Shown in pieces: positions 48,828-61,360 of a DNA stretch of 64,000 nucleotides. A program made the translations under genes and the position numbers. This stretch comes from Eonycteris spelaea. Lineage: Eukaryota; Chordata; Mammalia; Chiroptera; Pteropodidae. Each line of letters starts with the position of its first letter. Position 1 is the first letter of the stretch. The DNA lies in NCBI GenBank assembly GCA_003508835.1, contig PUFA01000203.1, positions 1,952,501 to 2,016,500 of the forward strand, given 5' to 3'. The notes beneath the pieces are model-generated. The model ran no database searches. It was not told the DNA's origin and was given only the letters and a program-made list of their open reading frames with translations.

Positions 48828-49511
48828 TCAGTGACAAATCAAACGTGAATCTGATTGGAACAGCCAACGTCCAGATCCCACAGGACAGAGGACAAATGAC
48901 ATTCTCTAGCTGTGTCGTGTTGCTCCAGTTCCCAGATCTCAGCCGGGACCCGTCCACCCTCATCGGGCTTTTGAATGACACGGCAACTTAGATTTGGTCC
49001 CAGACTCTCGTTCGCGTCTGCACTGACCAGAAGCGAACAGCTGGAGAGGGTGACAGGGTGTCGATGGGGGGGTCATTTTCACGGCAGACCCAGAAACGGA
49101 AGTGTTTTATATCCAGATCAGATGAGCTTCGATATGAATTTGCATCTTGCCTCTGTACTGCTTGCTACTTTTTAACGATAGGAGAAAGCATAACAGTTTA
49201 TTTTAAATATGAAATATATATATTACAAAATATATTGTAACTTTCGATTAACATTTTGTATCAAACTAGTCTTTAGCAGGTTGAGTGTCAGCCTGCCCCC
49301 ATGACTGTTTCTGAGTACACATCACTGCTCGCAACTGCCTGACCCCAGTCCAATAGGCCCGGCCCACAGAATTGCCATATGCTAATTCTCCAAGACCTGA
49401 CTGTTAGAGATGAATGCTTAGGAGACTAATTCCACCCTAAATTCTATCAAGCCATTCCAGAAGAGGTTTTTAAAAGCCATCACTCCTTTGGCAGCTGTGC
49501 AAAGCCAGTTT

Positions 49512-49517
49512 AATAAA
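49512..49517 (+). terminator. Candidate polyadenylation signal AATAAA
   Basis: AATAAA in CAGTTTAATAAAAGTGCAGG, near the end of the AT-rich segment. Chosen only as a provisional 3' end for KCNN3. Confidence 0.3.
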
Positions 49518-49530
49518 AGTGCAGGCTCTT

Positions 49531-50755
49531 TCTATATAAATTCAAAGGCCCCATCACGTAAAAGATAGTTCGCAAACTTAGCCAACCAGTTTTTCCTCTG
49601 GCAACGTCAGAATTGGGCGTGAGGAAGAGCTTTGTTCTTCTGTGACCCACAAGACTCAGAATCCTGGGCCTACGTTTCTCAGAGTCAGAGTAAAACCTGG
49701 GCCGGGCCCAGCGGGCGCCCAGCACATGCAGATGGGCTTCGTTGAGCTGCCATACCTTGGCGGGAGCGAGGCCATCACCTGCTTACCCACCACGTGGAGC
49801 GCAGCCCCTAAGGGAACCAGGGAGCAAGACCCAGCTCGGAGCCAGGCTTTCTTTATAGCTGGTGGGGAGGGGAGAAAGTGCTCAACCCAGATGTTTTCCT
49901 TTATTGGCAAAATCAGGACAGTTCCCTATGTGTGAGGGCAGCTGTGAAGTCCACTGCCCTGCCCCTCCGACGCAGCAATCAAGACACACGTGTAGAGTTT
50001 CTTAGTCCCTCCTTTGAATGACCAAAGAACCAGAAGGAGGCAGGATGTGTTGGTTACGAGAGAGAGGTTTCCTAGAAGCAAGGGGCCCCCAATGAGGACC
50101 CTCACTCATATTTGGGGTGCCAACCAAGGAACCTCAGTGTAGATCGAGCCGAGCGTGCACACCTCCTCCCTTCACACACTCGGAAAATCCACACGGATTC
50201 GCTGATAGTGCAAGACAGCAGGTTTCCTCCTAGGAATAAGGCCGGACTCCCTTCAAACTTCATTTATCTGGGCATGAGCGTAGGGAAGGCTCGGGCCTCA
50301 GTGGGATTAGCTACTCGTCCTGTCCGCAGGACGGATGTCTAAGTGCCAGCTGGACACACGCGTGCCGCTGAGACCAGCTTGCACACGTGTTTGGTTCTCA
50401 TTGAGCTTAATGCTCGCGGTGTCTGCGCTGCCCCTCAATTGCACGTTAGGCTGGGCCCTGTGGAAGCCGCGGGAATGCCAAGGCACCTGGCCTCAGCAGG
50501 TCGCTCGCTCCCCCGGTGATGGAAGTTAGTTTATTCTGCATCTTAGAATTGCCCGGTGGTCAGAGATGTGTCTCTATATTTTTCTGCTACTGAGTAGAAC
50601 TGAATGGTCTTTTCTGCTTCTCCTTCTAGCTCTTCGCCTTTGTAGAAAGTGAATATATTCTGATTTTTCTCCTCAAAGTGATGATTCCATCTAGATCAAG
50701 GAAATTCCTTGACTTGGGGAGCAGGCCCCGTGGCGGTGATTCAGGTGTATGGCTG
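49531..50755. other. Unannotated stretch
   Basis: Mixed-composition sequence with no gene or repeat that I recognise. It may still be 3' UTR. Confidence 0.4.
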
Positions 50756-50870
50756 TCTGCCCAAAGCGTGGCCCATGGACCTGGGAACCTGTTAAGAATG
50801 TAGAGTCTCAGGCCCCACCCCAGACCTGCATGAGCAGATTCGGGGCTATAGAGACCCCCCAGTGGCCACA
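50756..50870 (+). mobile_element. MER5-type hAT DNA transposon fragment
   Basis: 'cccaaagcgtggcccatgga' then 'cctgggaacctgttaagaat' and 'ctcaggccccaccccagacc' match MER5A. The 3' part is poorly preserved. Confidence 0.7.
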
Positions 50871-51494
50871 AACGTGAGGAACACTGACCTCAGCACACAG
50901 CAGTGGTGACCAGCCTCACCAATGATCAGAAAAGTAACCCATTTCCTTCTTGCCCCTCACCTGTAGGATTATTTGGTGACGTGAGGGTCCCAAGTCATCC
51001 TAAGGATGAAAACGAAGGCACCGTAAAACTCCACCTGAGTCTTTCCCCAGTCTGATCTCTGAAGCCCTGACTTCATAGCCTTGGGCCACCCCGAAGCCCC
51101 TCTTTGGGAGTGTTATTTTAGCCAGTGCCGGCAGGGCTGACCAACGAGGAGGTGGCCCCTCAGGGCGGGTCCCACAGAGGGCCACCCGGGCCCAGCAAAG
51201 CGCAGAGTCGGCGCCCTTCCCTGGGACACTCAGTGGCCCAGCGGGGGTCCCCTTTCCCCAGAGGAGACTGGCAGGGGAGCTAGTCCAACCCTCCGGAAAC
51301 ATTCCTAATCTCCCCTCACACCAACCCTCTTACCCATCACACCAACCAGAGCCACTCCGAGGTGAGCCAGGAGAGATGCAAGCCGTCACACGGCGCCATA
51401 AATCGATATGTACCCAGAAACAGTTGTGCCCTAAATTAATGGCTTTAACCTGTTCATTGTAAAAGTGCCTTGGACTTCAATCTAAAGAGGTCGG

Positions 51495-51610
51495 TATAAA
51501 TATATGTGTGTGTGACGTATGTAGGCAAATATTTGCATATTTATACATACACAGGTGCACACACATATACCTGCACATTCATATATAATATATACACACA
51601 CATATAAACG
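51495..51610 (+). repeat. TA/CA/TG-rich low-complexity tract
   Basis: Blocks of TATATGTGTGTGTG, ATATTTGCATATTTATACAT and ATATATAATATATACACACA. No unit dominates. Confidence 0.8.
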
Positions 51611-51766
51611 CTTAATAGTATATTATGTTGCTATTCGCAGCTTTGTGTCTTGTCTGGTCCTATGTTTATTTGTTTAGTGAGACCTTTACATAGAGAGGTT
51701 CTATTCAGGACATCGATGTATTTTTTTGTTCGTTTTTTACTTTTTATTAAAAAGGTAAAGGATATT

Positions 51767-51788
51767 AAAAAAAAAAAAAAAAAAAAAA
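51767..51788 (+). repeat. A22 homopolymer
   Basis: 22 A following AAGGATATT. The preceding 100 bp is AT-rich but I cannot identify a source element. Confidence 0.9.
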
Positions 51789-52824
51789 CCGTCCAGTGCC
51801 TGAGGTTTGAATGGGGAGATGGAGAGCATTCCCAGGTCGCCAGAGAGGAAAGTGGTACTTCCCGAGGGGACACTTTTCCGTGCCACCAACTTCGCCCTCA
51901 TCGGCGGGAGTGCGTGTGTGCGAGTGGTTACGGTGACTTGGTGATGTCACTGTAATGCGTGTCTGTGGCCCCTGTAAAGCAAAGCAGAGATCTCATTCCC
52001 GGTAACGACCGATTCTCTTCACGCGTCAGCCTCGGAACAGCCTGCCCCTTGCCCGCTGTGCGTGGTTTCGGTGGCCTGAGGGACTAACTCCAAGGGGACG
52101 ATGGGGTTAGGTCGCTCTAAATATCGCTTCCTTTCAGTAGCACACACAGGAGGGCACGTGGGAAGTCCCCTCCCCCAACCAGCCTGGAGCCTGTCGCAGG
52201 GAGCTGGCAGGGGGCCCAGGAACTTCCTACAATAGGACAGTCACCTGTGTCAGCCCCTCTCCACCTTAGCAAAAGGTCTGCTCTTCCTCCGGGGTGATGG
52301 CTCATAAGGGACCAGCCTCTCCAGTGAGAGCCGGCCGGGGCTGGGCCAGAGACACTGCAAAACGGCAGAGGGGGCCAGAAACACAGCAGCTCCCTCCAGC
52401 TGTCCCCACAGCCACGGCCACATCATCCGAAGAGGACCCAGCAGCTGGGGGAGGAAAATCCAGTGCCCCGTACTGGCACCCCATACCCTCACTTTTCCCA
52501 AAGATCTGTCTGTAGCTCTAGACCAAAAAAAAAAAACAAACAAAAAAAAACCCCTGAAGACTAATGTGACTCAGGTGCTCTCAGGAAAAGTATCTCATAT
52601 TTGGGACTTTTCCTCAGTAAGTTCAACCTAAAAGGTGTTTTCAAAAATATATCTAGCTACGTTTTTGCTGCTGGTCATTACAGACCTCTTCCCAGAATTC
52701 CTCATGAGTAGAGATATGTCTACCAACTCAGTGATTACCAAATAATAAGACTTTTGCACTGATAGACAAGACCTTTTGTCCAAGGACCTCCACTATCAAT
52801 AAGTTAGGTGTCACCCTGTGAGGG

Positions 52825-52915
52825 GGATGACAGTGTTATTCCCATCATTCAAGTGGGAACACTGAACTGGAGAAAGCCAAGCAGGAAGTGACTTCTCTAT
52901 GTCGGGACTTAAAGT
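52825..52915 (-). repeat. MIR SINE fragment, reverse orientation
   Basis: 'gtgttattcccatcattcaa' then 'gtgggaacactgaactggag' and 'aagccaagcaggaagtgact' follow the reverse MIR order (tattatccccattttacaga-tgaggaaactgaggc). Confidence 0.5.
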
Positions 52916-53208
52916 GAAAGTTCTCAGCAGGTTTGGGCAGAGCATGGGAACTTGGTGACTCAGATTCCATCCCTGGCCGTCTTTGGGTGTGTGGTTGAGA
53001 TCCAGGCTTGGGGTGTTTGGAATGTGGGTGGGGGCTGGCCTGCAGGTTTGGGGGTTGGGATCGGATAGCGCACCTTCTCTGGGGACCCTTCTGTGCTGGT
53101 GTGGAAAGCCGAGGTGTGCCCAGATCCGGGCCATGTTCTCCATGGATCTAGCTCCCTAATTAGTTATCAATTTTGCAAATGTTAGAGAAAAAGAAAAGGC
53201 CCCTGCTT

Positions 53209-53228
53209 CACACACACACACACACACA
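53209..53228 (+). repeat. (CA)10 microsatellite
   Basis: Ten uninterrupted CA units. Confidence 0.95.
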
Positions 53229-53542
53229 GTCTCAATCTCTCACCAGAAACAAAGATATGCATGCTGTGAGCGGTTACACTAATTCATCATGCATTTATTT
53301 TATATTCCAGAGGCGCTGGTCATTTTCAAATTTATCTGCCTCGAGTTGAAAGAATTTAGAGCTAATACGTGCAAATCTGCCAAAACCCCACCAGTTAGGA
53401 AACATGAAATTAGATGATTAAAGTGATGCGATCTCATACCCGGCATTGCTGCGGATTATGCTGATGGCCGTCCGGGTTCTTAACCTTTATTTTAGTCACT
53501 ATTGCAAACAGTACATGAAGATTAGCCAAAATTAGCTTAATC

Positions 53543-53564
53543 TTTTTTTTTTTTTTTTTTTTTT
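53543..53564 (+). repeat. T22 homopolymer
   Basis: 22 T, as expected for the reverse complement of a retroposon tail. The sequence to its right (AGCATGAACTTGAAATTTTC) was not recognised. Confidence 0.9.
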
Positions 53565-53569
53565 GTAGC

Positions 53570-55079
53570 ATGAACTTGAAATTTTCACTTTATTTTTTCT
53601 GGGGACGAGTCACACTTAATAGCATCTCTGAGGGCGTGATCCTGTCCCCCTGGAAAACCAGGGGTGCAGGGCACACAGTGCTGCCGGCGGGCAGTCTCCT
53701 CCTTGCTCAGGCCGAGCTCTTTTCCTGGTCTGTTCTGCCACCTTCTTCCCGCAGTGGGGAGTTGCTTAAGGTGACCCAGGCATTTCTCAAGAAAGAATCT
53801 GGGCCGCGGTGGGGCTCCCACATCCCACACTCAGGCACTCAGCAGGGGGGAATGCCAGGGCGTCTGTAGGCTCCCGCACCCCATGATTTGAACAGCCTCC
53901 TCGCCTGCCTCCCCTTGGAATGAGAAGGTAGGCAGTAGCTCAGCCCGGACTTCAGAATTCGAGAATTCCGACAGACGTACCCTGAGGATTCCCTAGAGGA
54001 TCTTTTCTAAGGACAACGCACTGTTGACTCGACTCACACATGTGGGAACCTAGGACCTTGTTTGGTTTGGGTTCAGATGCGAAAAGGATCCCCGGCGTCA
54101 GCATCTGGCATGGGCTGGTTCCCGGTTCGCTGCAGAGGGCGTGAACTCGTTACCGCCACGGCGTCCAGGCCCCTCAATCCCCCAGCCAACAGCTCACGAT
54201 GTTCACGTGGCGAGCTCACCCTTCCCGCGTCTCCACCGTGCACCTGGGTGGGAACGATTCTGCGTGCAGACCCACGGTGGGCGTGGCGCCAAACGATAGG
54301 CACCTGGCCCGAATCCGGCCAGCAGGAGCAAACAGTGCTGGGGCAGAGCCGGGGCTGGGGCAGCAGCCGCCAGAAAGGACAGTCTTCCTTCCCCAGGAAG
54401 GGACCGTGCGAGGTTGTCAGGAACCGATGCGAACATTTGGTTTCATGGCTGGAGTTGACAGGGGGGCCATGCGGAACATGGGGATGCAGCCGAGACGCAG
54501 AGAACAGAGGGGAGAAGGGAGAAATGGGGGCCTTGGTGACATCCTCGGGGCCACTGAATCTTCTAATCGCCTGAGTCAGTGACTGCGCTTCGTAGGTGGA
54601 TTTCCGGCCACATGCAACATGAGGAGTGCTGGTGGCCGCGGGGGCGGGGGCAGCGTGGAAAGTAAGGGGACACCCTTTCAGCAGCTCTGACATTTCAGAG
54701 TTCAAAACACAAGAATTAAATAGGATGACGAGAGAACTGGGGGTCTGAACTGACGGTCGCGTGCACCTTGGCCGCCAAGGTGGGAAGGAGATGGAGGACG
54801 AAAGAGCCACAGGACGAGGCTCTGCTCAGGGAGACACCGGCCCTCACAGGAAGAGACAGGCGGGAGGTGACGATCCATCAGCCAGGGGGGGTGACGAGTG
54901 GAGGGAAGGTAAGTGCTGATAACTTCGGAGTTTGCTCATTACAATGATAAAGCGATCGATTACATAATTGAAATATGTCGAATCTATCACCTCCAAACTA
55001 GTAGAAGGTGAGACACTGAGGGGGGAAAACAATCGATTCAAAAGGAGAAAGAAAACACGGAGAAGGTGGAACAAATCGA
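53570..55079. other. Unannotated GC-moderate stretch
   Basis: I see no supported gene. Opposing frames of 170 and 245 codons overlap at 54.06-54.81 kb; neither resembles a known protein and the mutual overlap suggests chance. Confidence 0.4.
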
Positions 55080-56970
55080 AAGCACAAAACGAAATGGAAT
55101 AAATATATCAAAATAGTGTCGTAATCACAATGAGAACATGTGCTCTAGGAAAAGCAAAGGATTGTGGGGCCAAGTGTTTCAAATTAGCCAAATAAATGCT
55201 AATTACAAGAGACACATCTAAAACATAAGGAATTAGGAAAAATGGAAAGTGCGAAGTTTAGAAAGATACACCAAGTATATTCTGACCAAAAGAATGTGGG
55301 TGTAGCCTACATAAATATCAGGGGGAAAGGACTTTAATGTAAAAAGCACTGAGTTCACCAAGAAAATACAACAATTCTAAATTTACATAATGCATTTAAT
55401 TATTTGGCTCGAAATACATAAACGTTTATGTTTAATAAACATTTATGGAACTACAACAAAATGTAGACAGGCCCACAGTCGTATAGAAAATTTTAACACA
55501 CCTCTCTGATTAAGATCAAGCAGACGACAAAAAAATAGGAAAAGACATAGAAAACTTGAATGACATTCTCAATAATCATAAAATCCATAGTACACACTTT
55601 TTCCAAGTACCCAGAATGTTGATGAAAATCGACCCCTCAATGGCCAATAAAGCCAGCTCGACACATTTTAAAGACTGAAGCCATGTGAACGGCACCCTCT
55701 GACTACAAAGCCACACGTACACATTCAATAGATAAAAATTAATTACATTTCTATATTCCATCAAGAAGAAACTAGGAAAGAAAATTTGAAAAATGAAGCC
55801 ATTTATAATAGCATCCCACAACATTAAAAACCTAGTAATCAACTAACAGACGACATATTGGAGCTTTGCAGAGAACATTATGAAATATGATTAAAGGACA
55901 ATCAAGAAAACGTAAATAAATGGGAAAATATTCATGTTCAGGATTATAAATATGTTTATTCTCTGAATTTATATATTTAATCAATGCCAATCAGAATCAA
56001 AATAGGTTTTTTTGTGGAACAGGATAAGCTGATTATAAAATCGACATGAACACAAAAAGGGTCTTGCCGTTTCTGAAGCAGAAAAAGGTAGAAGGTATCA
56101 CTTATCACATGTCAAGAATGGCCGTCAGAAAGCCCAGCAAGGAAGGCGATGCACGCTTTGTGCAGGGGGAGGTAGAGAGTGGAGCAATGGAGCACGAGAG
56201 AGAGCTGCCAGCCAGACCCACGTTCAGATGGAAACTTGGTTTATTATAGAGCTGGCCTCGCCAACCAGTTGGAAAGAGTGGGCTACTCAGTGAGCGGCAT
56301 TGAAACAATGCTTATCTAAATTCGCGCACAAAAAACTAATTCCAGTTGCATTAAAAACAAATGCAAAGAAAAAGTGACACTTTCAGAAGACAACAGAGAA
56401 CGCGTCTTTAATAAGACCCCAAAAGCTCAAACCATAGGAGGAATGATTGACAAACTCGAGTTTATTAAGATTCAGACCTTCTTTCCATAGGTTTTAAAAA
56501 GTGAGGTGAGAGTTTTAACTCCTGTGCTTACAAAGTCAAGCGAGCCAATAGGGGGAAAAATACAGGCAGAAGGCAGGAACAAGAATCTCACAGCAAAGGA
56601 ATTTCACCACCAGTGTCAATAAATGTAAAAAGATGGCCAGATTCAGGGCAACTGAGGAGATGCAGGCCACTCTTTCACAGCCACGAAAGCGGCAGGAAAA
56701 TCGGAGACTCAGGTAACACCGAGTGTTCCAGAACTCTCGCCCACCGCCCGCATACAAACCCTTTGGAAAACAATCTGGCATCATTTAGAGAAGTTGGGTA
56801 AGAACATCGCCAGTCGCCCACCATTCTTTGTGAAACAAAAAAACAAACAAATAAACAAAAAACAAAACCACCACTTAAATTAACCCAAATCAAGAATAGA
56901 ATGAGTAGATAAATTACCGACCGTCACGCGAGGGACTATTATACAGCGATGAAAATGGAACCCGTGGACT
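55080..56970 (+). mobile_element. L1 (LINE-1) ORF2 relic, sense orientation
   Basis: A long A-rich region with ORF2 landmarks in order: 'aattacaagagacacatcta' with AAACATAAGG, 'ttggagctttgcagagaaca' with TTATGAAATATG, then 'ttcatgttcaggattataaa', 'tttttttgtggaacaggata' with AGCTGATTATAAAATCGACATG, and finally CTATTATACAGCGATGAAAATGG near 56.95 kb. It has many stops and is inactive. It gives way to a CpG-dense block immediately on the right. Confidence 0.8.
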
Positions 56971-57149
56971 CCAGCCGGCCACAGGACATGGAAGGGAGAA
57001 GCCGAGGGAGGAGGCGCGTCCTAAGCGCCCGTGCTGTGAGCAGGACCAGGCGGAACTAAGCAGCGCCCTCCGTTTTAAAGAGAAAGACACTGGCGTGTCA
57101 CGGGAGGAAAGCAGGGTGGGAGTCGGGAGGGGTGCCGGGGGATTTCCAA

Positions 57150-58420
57150 GCCCGCAGGCACAGGGCTGGCCGGGCTCGTGCGTTTCCCCGCTTTGCGCTC
57201 CGCCCGGAGGGGCCACGTGCTCCGCCATTGCCGCTTTGCAGCTCACGAGGCGCCTTCCCGTCTCTGCCATGCCCAGCGTCCCCCGACTCCATCGGCATAA
57301 GTCCAGGGGGCTGGGAGTCCCCGCACAGCGCCCCCGGGGCCGCGAAGCGCGCACAGGACTCGCGTCACCCGCGGGGGCGGACGCGCCGCCACGCGCCGTG
57401 ATGACAAGAGGCCCGGCTGCCGCGGTGCCGGTCCTCCCAGATCACCAAGAGGTGCCGAGAACCTGCCGCCCTCTCCTCCCGGCCTCACTCACGGAGCTCT
57501 GCGTTCCTTAAGAGCGTTCGAGGGGGGCATGGAACGTTCGGGAAAGCCGGGGGCGAGATGCGGGGAGGGCGGCAGCCCCGCGTCCCCGCGGGAGCGTCCC
57601 CTGCTGCCTCTCGACCCCGCCGCCCGCAGGGCCAGCGCGCGCTTGCGTCCCCGGGCCGCCCGCCCGCTCCGCGCCCCGCCGGAGGCCCCTCGGCCGCCTT
57701 CTGCGGGTGAGGCCGAGCACAGAGGCGGATTCCCGCACAGCCCCCCGTCTGCCCCCTGCCCTGTGGGTGAAAACACTCCTTCTTCCTCCCTTTTCCTCCA
57801 AGATGAGGCGAGTCAGTGAAATAGAAGCCCGTTCCCAGGGCATTGCGTTCCCACGACCTGCTTCCTCGCTCGGCAGCAGCGCCGTGGCCCGCGGCGCCCC
57901 GGGCTCGATGGATCAGAAATCAGCACCTTCCTTGTCCTGCCTGCCGGTGCTCCCCTCCTTCCGTCCGTCCAGATTCTCGGAATCAGAAAGACGAGCTTCG
58001 AACCACAGACCATCTGGAGATCAAATTCCGGCCTGCCCCGCGCGGGAATGCAGGCGCGCTCCCCGCCCGCGCGGAGTCCCCCGTGCCCTAGCAGGACCTG
58101 TCGTCCTGTCCCGCGCTGGCCCGCCGCCTCCGCAGCCTCTGGAGAGGGGCGGGCAGACGGCGTGGCGCAGCGCCCCAGGGCGCCGCTGCGAGGGGCGGAC
58201 CTCAAGTCCTGTGTTCACTCGGGGAAGAAACCAGGTAACTTCCAAAGACCCGGACAGCCCGCGGGGCCACCGCCGGGCGCGAGCCCTGACTCAATGCTGC
58301 CACCCCGTGGTCAGACGCGAGACGGCCGCGTGCCAGACGAGCGCGCTGCTGGGCGTCGCTCCCGCCCCAGGCCGCCCCAGGCCGCCCGCGGGGCCGGGGC
58401 GGCCACAGAGCTCTAGACGT
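57150..58420. promoter_or_regulatory. Intergenic CpG island
   Basis: About 1.3 kb of very CpG-dense sequence between L1 relics. Particularly dense parts are 57340-57420, 57540-57710 and 58020-58420, with CCGCCCGCGGGGCCGGGGCG near the right end. No exon, start site or gene similarity was recognised. A 281-codon frame at 57707-58552 overlaps others on both strands and is probably chance. Possible explanations are the promoter of an unannotated noncoding RNA, an orphan CpG island, or a GC-rich insertion. Confidence 0.5.
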
Positions 58421-58559
58421 TGCGGCTCTGGCCGGAGCAGCTGCACACAGACAGGTGTGCACCCGACGGAGGTGCTCCCTCTCAGGCGGCTGGAAAGACA
58501 TTTAAACACAGTCTGCTCCCTGAGAGCAGCAGAGAATCTGCACAACTATTAATAGCTTC

Positions 58560-59110
58560 TCACAGTACAACAAAAACACGAATTTTTTTAATGAGAAACT
58601 GAAAATTAAGAGCGACTGAAAAAACGCTCTGCAAAGGCTCCATTTCTAATTATAGTCTCTAACGGAGAAAACGTGGCACGGATTCGCCTCTCCGGAAACG
58701 ACTCTGGCGCCCATTGATGGATTGGGACTCCCGTTTGTATCCGTTCGCGCCGCATGATTTAAAAATCCTGAGAGGACTTTTCATCGTAACACAAAATACC
58801 ATCGTTTGAGCAAATGCAATTAAATCCTCTCTATATAGCTAACTCAGTCTTTCGGATAGGTAAAAAGTACTTAGCTATCTACCAAAACAAGAAATCGCTC
58901 AAAGGAACGATAGAGCATGACAAAAAGTTTCAGAAGGTGGCCTGAAGGGACCCCCAATGGCCAAATTAAAAAAAAATTAGGACATCAAAATAATGAACTG
59001 ATAGATTATAACCCGTTGAATAAAATAGGAAATGTGAGTATATACACCGATGGAAATAAATACGTAAATAGAATGCTTGATGAAGAATAGGATATTTACA
59101 TAGTTAAAAC
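58560..59110. other. AT-rich unannotated stretch
   Basis: AT-rich DNA left of a reverse L1. It may be an older LINE remnant, but I see no diagnostic block. Confidence 0.35.
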
Positions 59111-59845
59111 TTTTTTTTATCAAGGTATAATTGACATGCAACATTATACTAATTTCAGGTGTACAACACAATGATTCGATGTTTGCGTATATTGCAAAAT
59201 GATCACCACAGTAAGTCTAGTTAACATCTGTCACCATACGTGGTTACAGAATTTTTTTTCTCTCGTGATGAGAACTTCTAAGGTTTACTCTCTTAGCTGC
59301 TTTCAAATATGCAACAGAGTATTATTCACTCTAGCTGTCTTGCCGTACGTGACATTCCTATGACCTATTTATTTTATAACTGGAAGTTTGTATCTTTCAA
59401 CTCCCTTCACCCATTTCTCCACCTCTGACAGCCACCAAGCTGTTCTCTATGAGCCTGGTTTTGTTTTTGTGGGGCTTTTTTAGGGGTTTTCTTAAGATTG
59501 AACATAAGTGACATCATATGGTGTTTGTCTTTCTCTGTCTTATTTCATTTAGCACAAAGCCCGCATCCATGTTGCCACACAAATGGCAGGATTTCCTTAA
59601 TTTTATGGCTAAATAATAGTCCACTGTAAATATATACCACATTTCCTTTATTCATCTATCGATGGACACTTAGCCTGTTTCCGTATCTTGGCTTTGTAAA
59701 TAATGCTGCGATGAACCTATCTTTTCGAGTTAGTGTTTTCATTTTCTTTGGATAAATACCCGGAAGTGGAATTGCTGGATCATAATACAGTTCTATTTTT
59801 AAGTTTTTGAGGAAACGCCATACTGTTTTCATGCGTAGTTTTAAA
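59111..59845 (-). mobile_element. L1 (LINE-1) 3' UTR and ORF2 end, reverse orientation, L1MA9-like
   Basis: 'caaggtataattgacatgca' then 'ggtgtacaacacaatgattc' and 'aatgatcaccacagtaagtc' are the reverse L1 3' UTR of L1MA-type elements. 'gatggacacttagcctgttt', 'ttctttggataaatacccgg' and 'aagtggaattgctggatcat' are the reverse ORF2 end. The minus strand still shows LYYDPAIPLPGIYPKKMKTL, a recognisable ORF2 C-terminal motif, but is interrupted. It is the best preserved L1 in the window and the main clue to clade. Confidence 0.92.
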
Positions 59846-60084
59846 ATATCACACCACAGAGCATGAATCGGTGCAGACATTACGAAAATAGTGCGCGCAG
59901 GGGGGATGAGATGCCGATTGAAGGGCGCGAAGTCTCTCTGCGCAGTCTTAGTTCTGAATCCTATTACATTGTGTGGCTGTAGTCGGTTTCCATTCTCAGA
60001 GGACACTGACCGCACACGACTTAGGGACAACCGCGTTAACCAGGCTACATAGTGACCCTGGTCCAGGGCAGCTCCGGGAGCCTT

Positions 60085-60600
60085 GGCAGACCCAGGAAAG
60101 CATCCCAGAAGAGGTTAGAGTCAAGTTCCGTTTGGAATAATTAGGAAAAGGAAGGGAGAAAGAAAGGGGGGAGGGAGGGTGGGGAAGAAGCATGCAGACC
60201 AAAGGAGTGGGGGCGGGGCGCTGGGAACCAGGAGGGCTGCGCCCTGGGGTGCCCGGCCAAGTGGTGTGGGCTCCATTCCAAGGGGGATGCCGAGTCACTG
60301 GAGGGTGATAAGCGGGAGTGACATGCTTAGATGCGCATTTTTGAAAACCAGACTTAGCTGTGTTCGTGGACAGGGGGATTGGAACGGGGTGACCATTAAG
60401 AGGCGGTTTCAGCGATTTGGGACAGAAATAGGGCGGGCGTGGAATAAATTTGAATCGTGAGAGTGGAGAAGCGAGCTGATGGAGAAGGAAGCGGACCCCA
60501 CAGGACTTCACGCTTGGGGTGGCCGCAGCGGCCAAGGAGAGGGAGACGAGAATTTGGTTGGAGCTGCGGCTGTCGTGATAGTGAGTCATCCTGTCCATGA
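60085..60600 (-). repeat. L2 LINE relic, reverse orientation
   Basis: 'aaagcatcccagaagaggtt' then 'ggctccattccaagggggat', 'aagcgggagtgacatgctta' and 'gaccattaagaggcggtttc' follow the order of reverse L2 (ggcttcctggaggaggtga ... agccattggagggttttgag ... gagtgacatgatct). Confidence 0.55.
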
Positions 60601-60917
60601 ACACTTCATTTGTTTTCTTTATAATTGTCATTCGAGAATGTTTCACAATTTTCTTCACAGAGGGCTTACGTTTCTTTCGTTTATTCCTATACATAACTAA
60701 CATTGTTTTGCTGTTTTAAATAGTACTTAACGCCTCAATTCTCCTTCCTGAGCTGATGGGCTGAAAGGCAGCTATTAACAAAATGACCTGTTTTATCCTT
60801 GGGCCAAGTGCTCAGCCACTTTGGGAGGCCAGAATTTCAAGACAGAACCGCACCATCCAGTGGCGGCAGTCAAGTGGCCCCAAGAGCAAAGGAGCTGTCC
60901 CTGGGGCCCTGTGCTCA

Positions 60918-60938
60918 GAGAGAGAGAGAGAGAGCGCG
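60918..60938 (+). repeat. (GA)n-GCGCGCG microsatellite
   Basis: A short AG run ending in GCGCGCG. Confidence 0.85.
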
Positions 60939-61360
60939 CGATCACAGTGCTGTGACCAACTGTAGGGGGCAGGGAGGACAGCCTCCGAGGTGGGTGAGAA
61001 AAACAGCCAACACTAGTAGGAGCGTGCCCCTGAAAGTGACCTTCCTCTCCGGGAAGAGGCTGCTGTTTACTAAAATGTAGCGAATTCGCAGCAGGCGGTG
61101 AGGAAGGCCTTTGGCTCACCCAACTGGTAAGGGAATGCAGTACCCCGGGGTGCAGGGAACGGGGAGTCTAACACCTTAGGTTCTTCCCAGGTTCTTCCGG
61201 GAGTCCCCTGCAGTGTTGGCTGACTCAGGAACTAAGGAAGGACACTGCTCGAATTTGCATAGACGTGACTGGGCCTCATCCAAAAGGTGGTTTGGTAACT
61301 AGGTCTCTAAGTTGTAACAAATGACGGAAGGCGTGGGAAACGTTTCAGAATGCCACAAGC

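Larger units (their letters stand above)
46500..49250 (+). other. AT-richer, repeat-poor segment within the probable 3' UTR
   Basis: Composition drops sharply in GC after about 46.5 kb. I recognise no transposon, splice-bounded exon or RNA gene here except an A26 run. Short frames are unrelated to known proteins. The best explanation is constrained 3' UTR; ordinary intergenic sequence is the alternative. Confidence 0.4.
43913..49530 (+). other. KCNN3: Probable KCNN3 3' untranslated region (end not defined)
   Basis: Nothing after the stop looks like a splice donor followed by coding sequence, and KCNN3 is known to have a long 3' UTR in human. The sequence is GC-rich to about 46.5 kb and then becomes AT-richer without recognisable repeats until about 50.7 kb, consistent with a constrained UTR. 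AATAAA hexamers occur at 47045, 47221, 47644, 47648 and 49512. The 49512 site is used as a provisional end; the true end could be nearer or as far as about 53.5 kb. Confidence 0.45.

Noticed and set aside
57707..58552. 281-codon + strand frame in the CpG island
   Set aside because: Overlapping frames on both strands, Arg/Pro/Ala-rich, no domain; treated as a by-product of CpG density.
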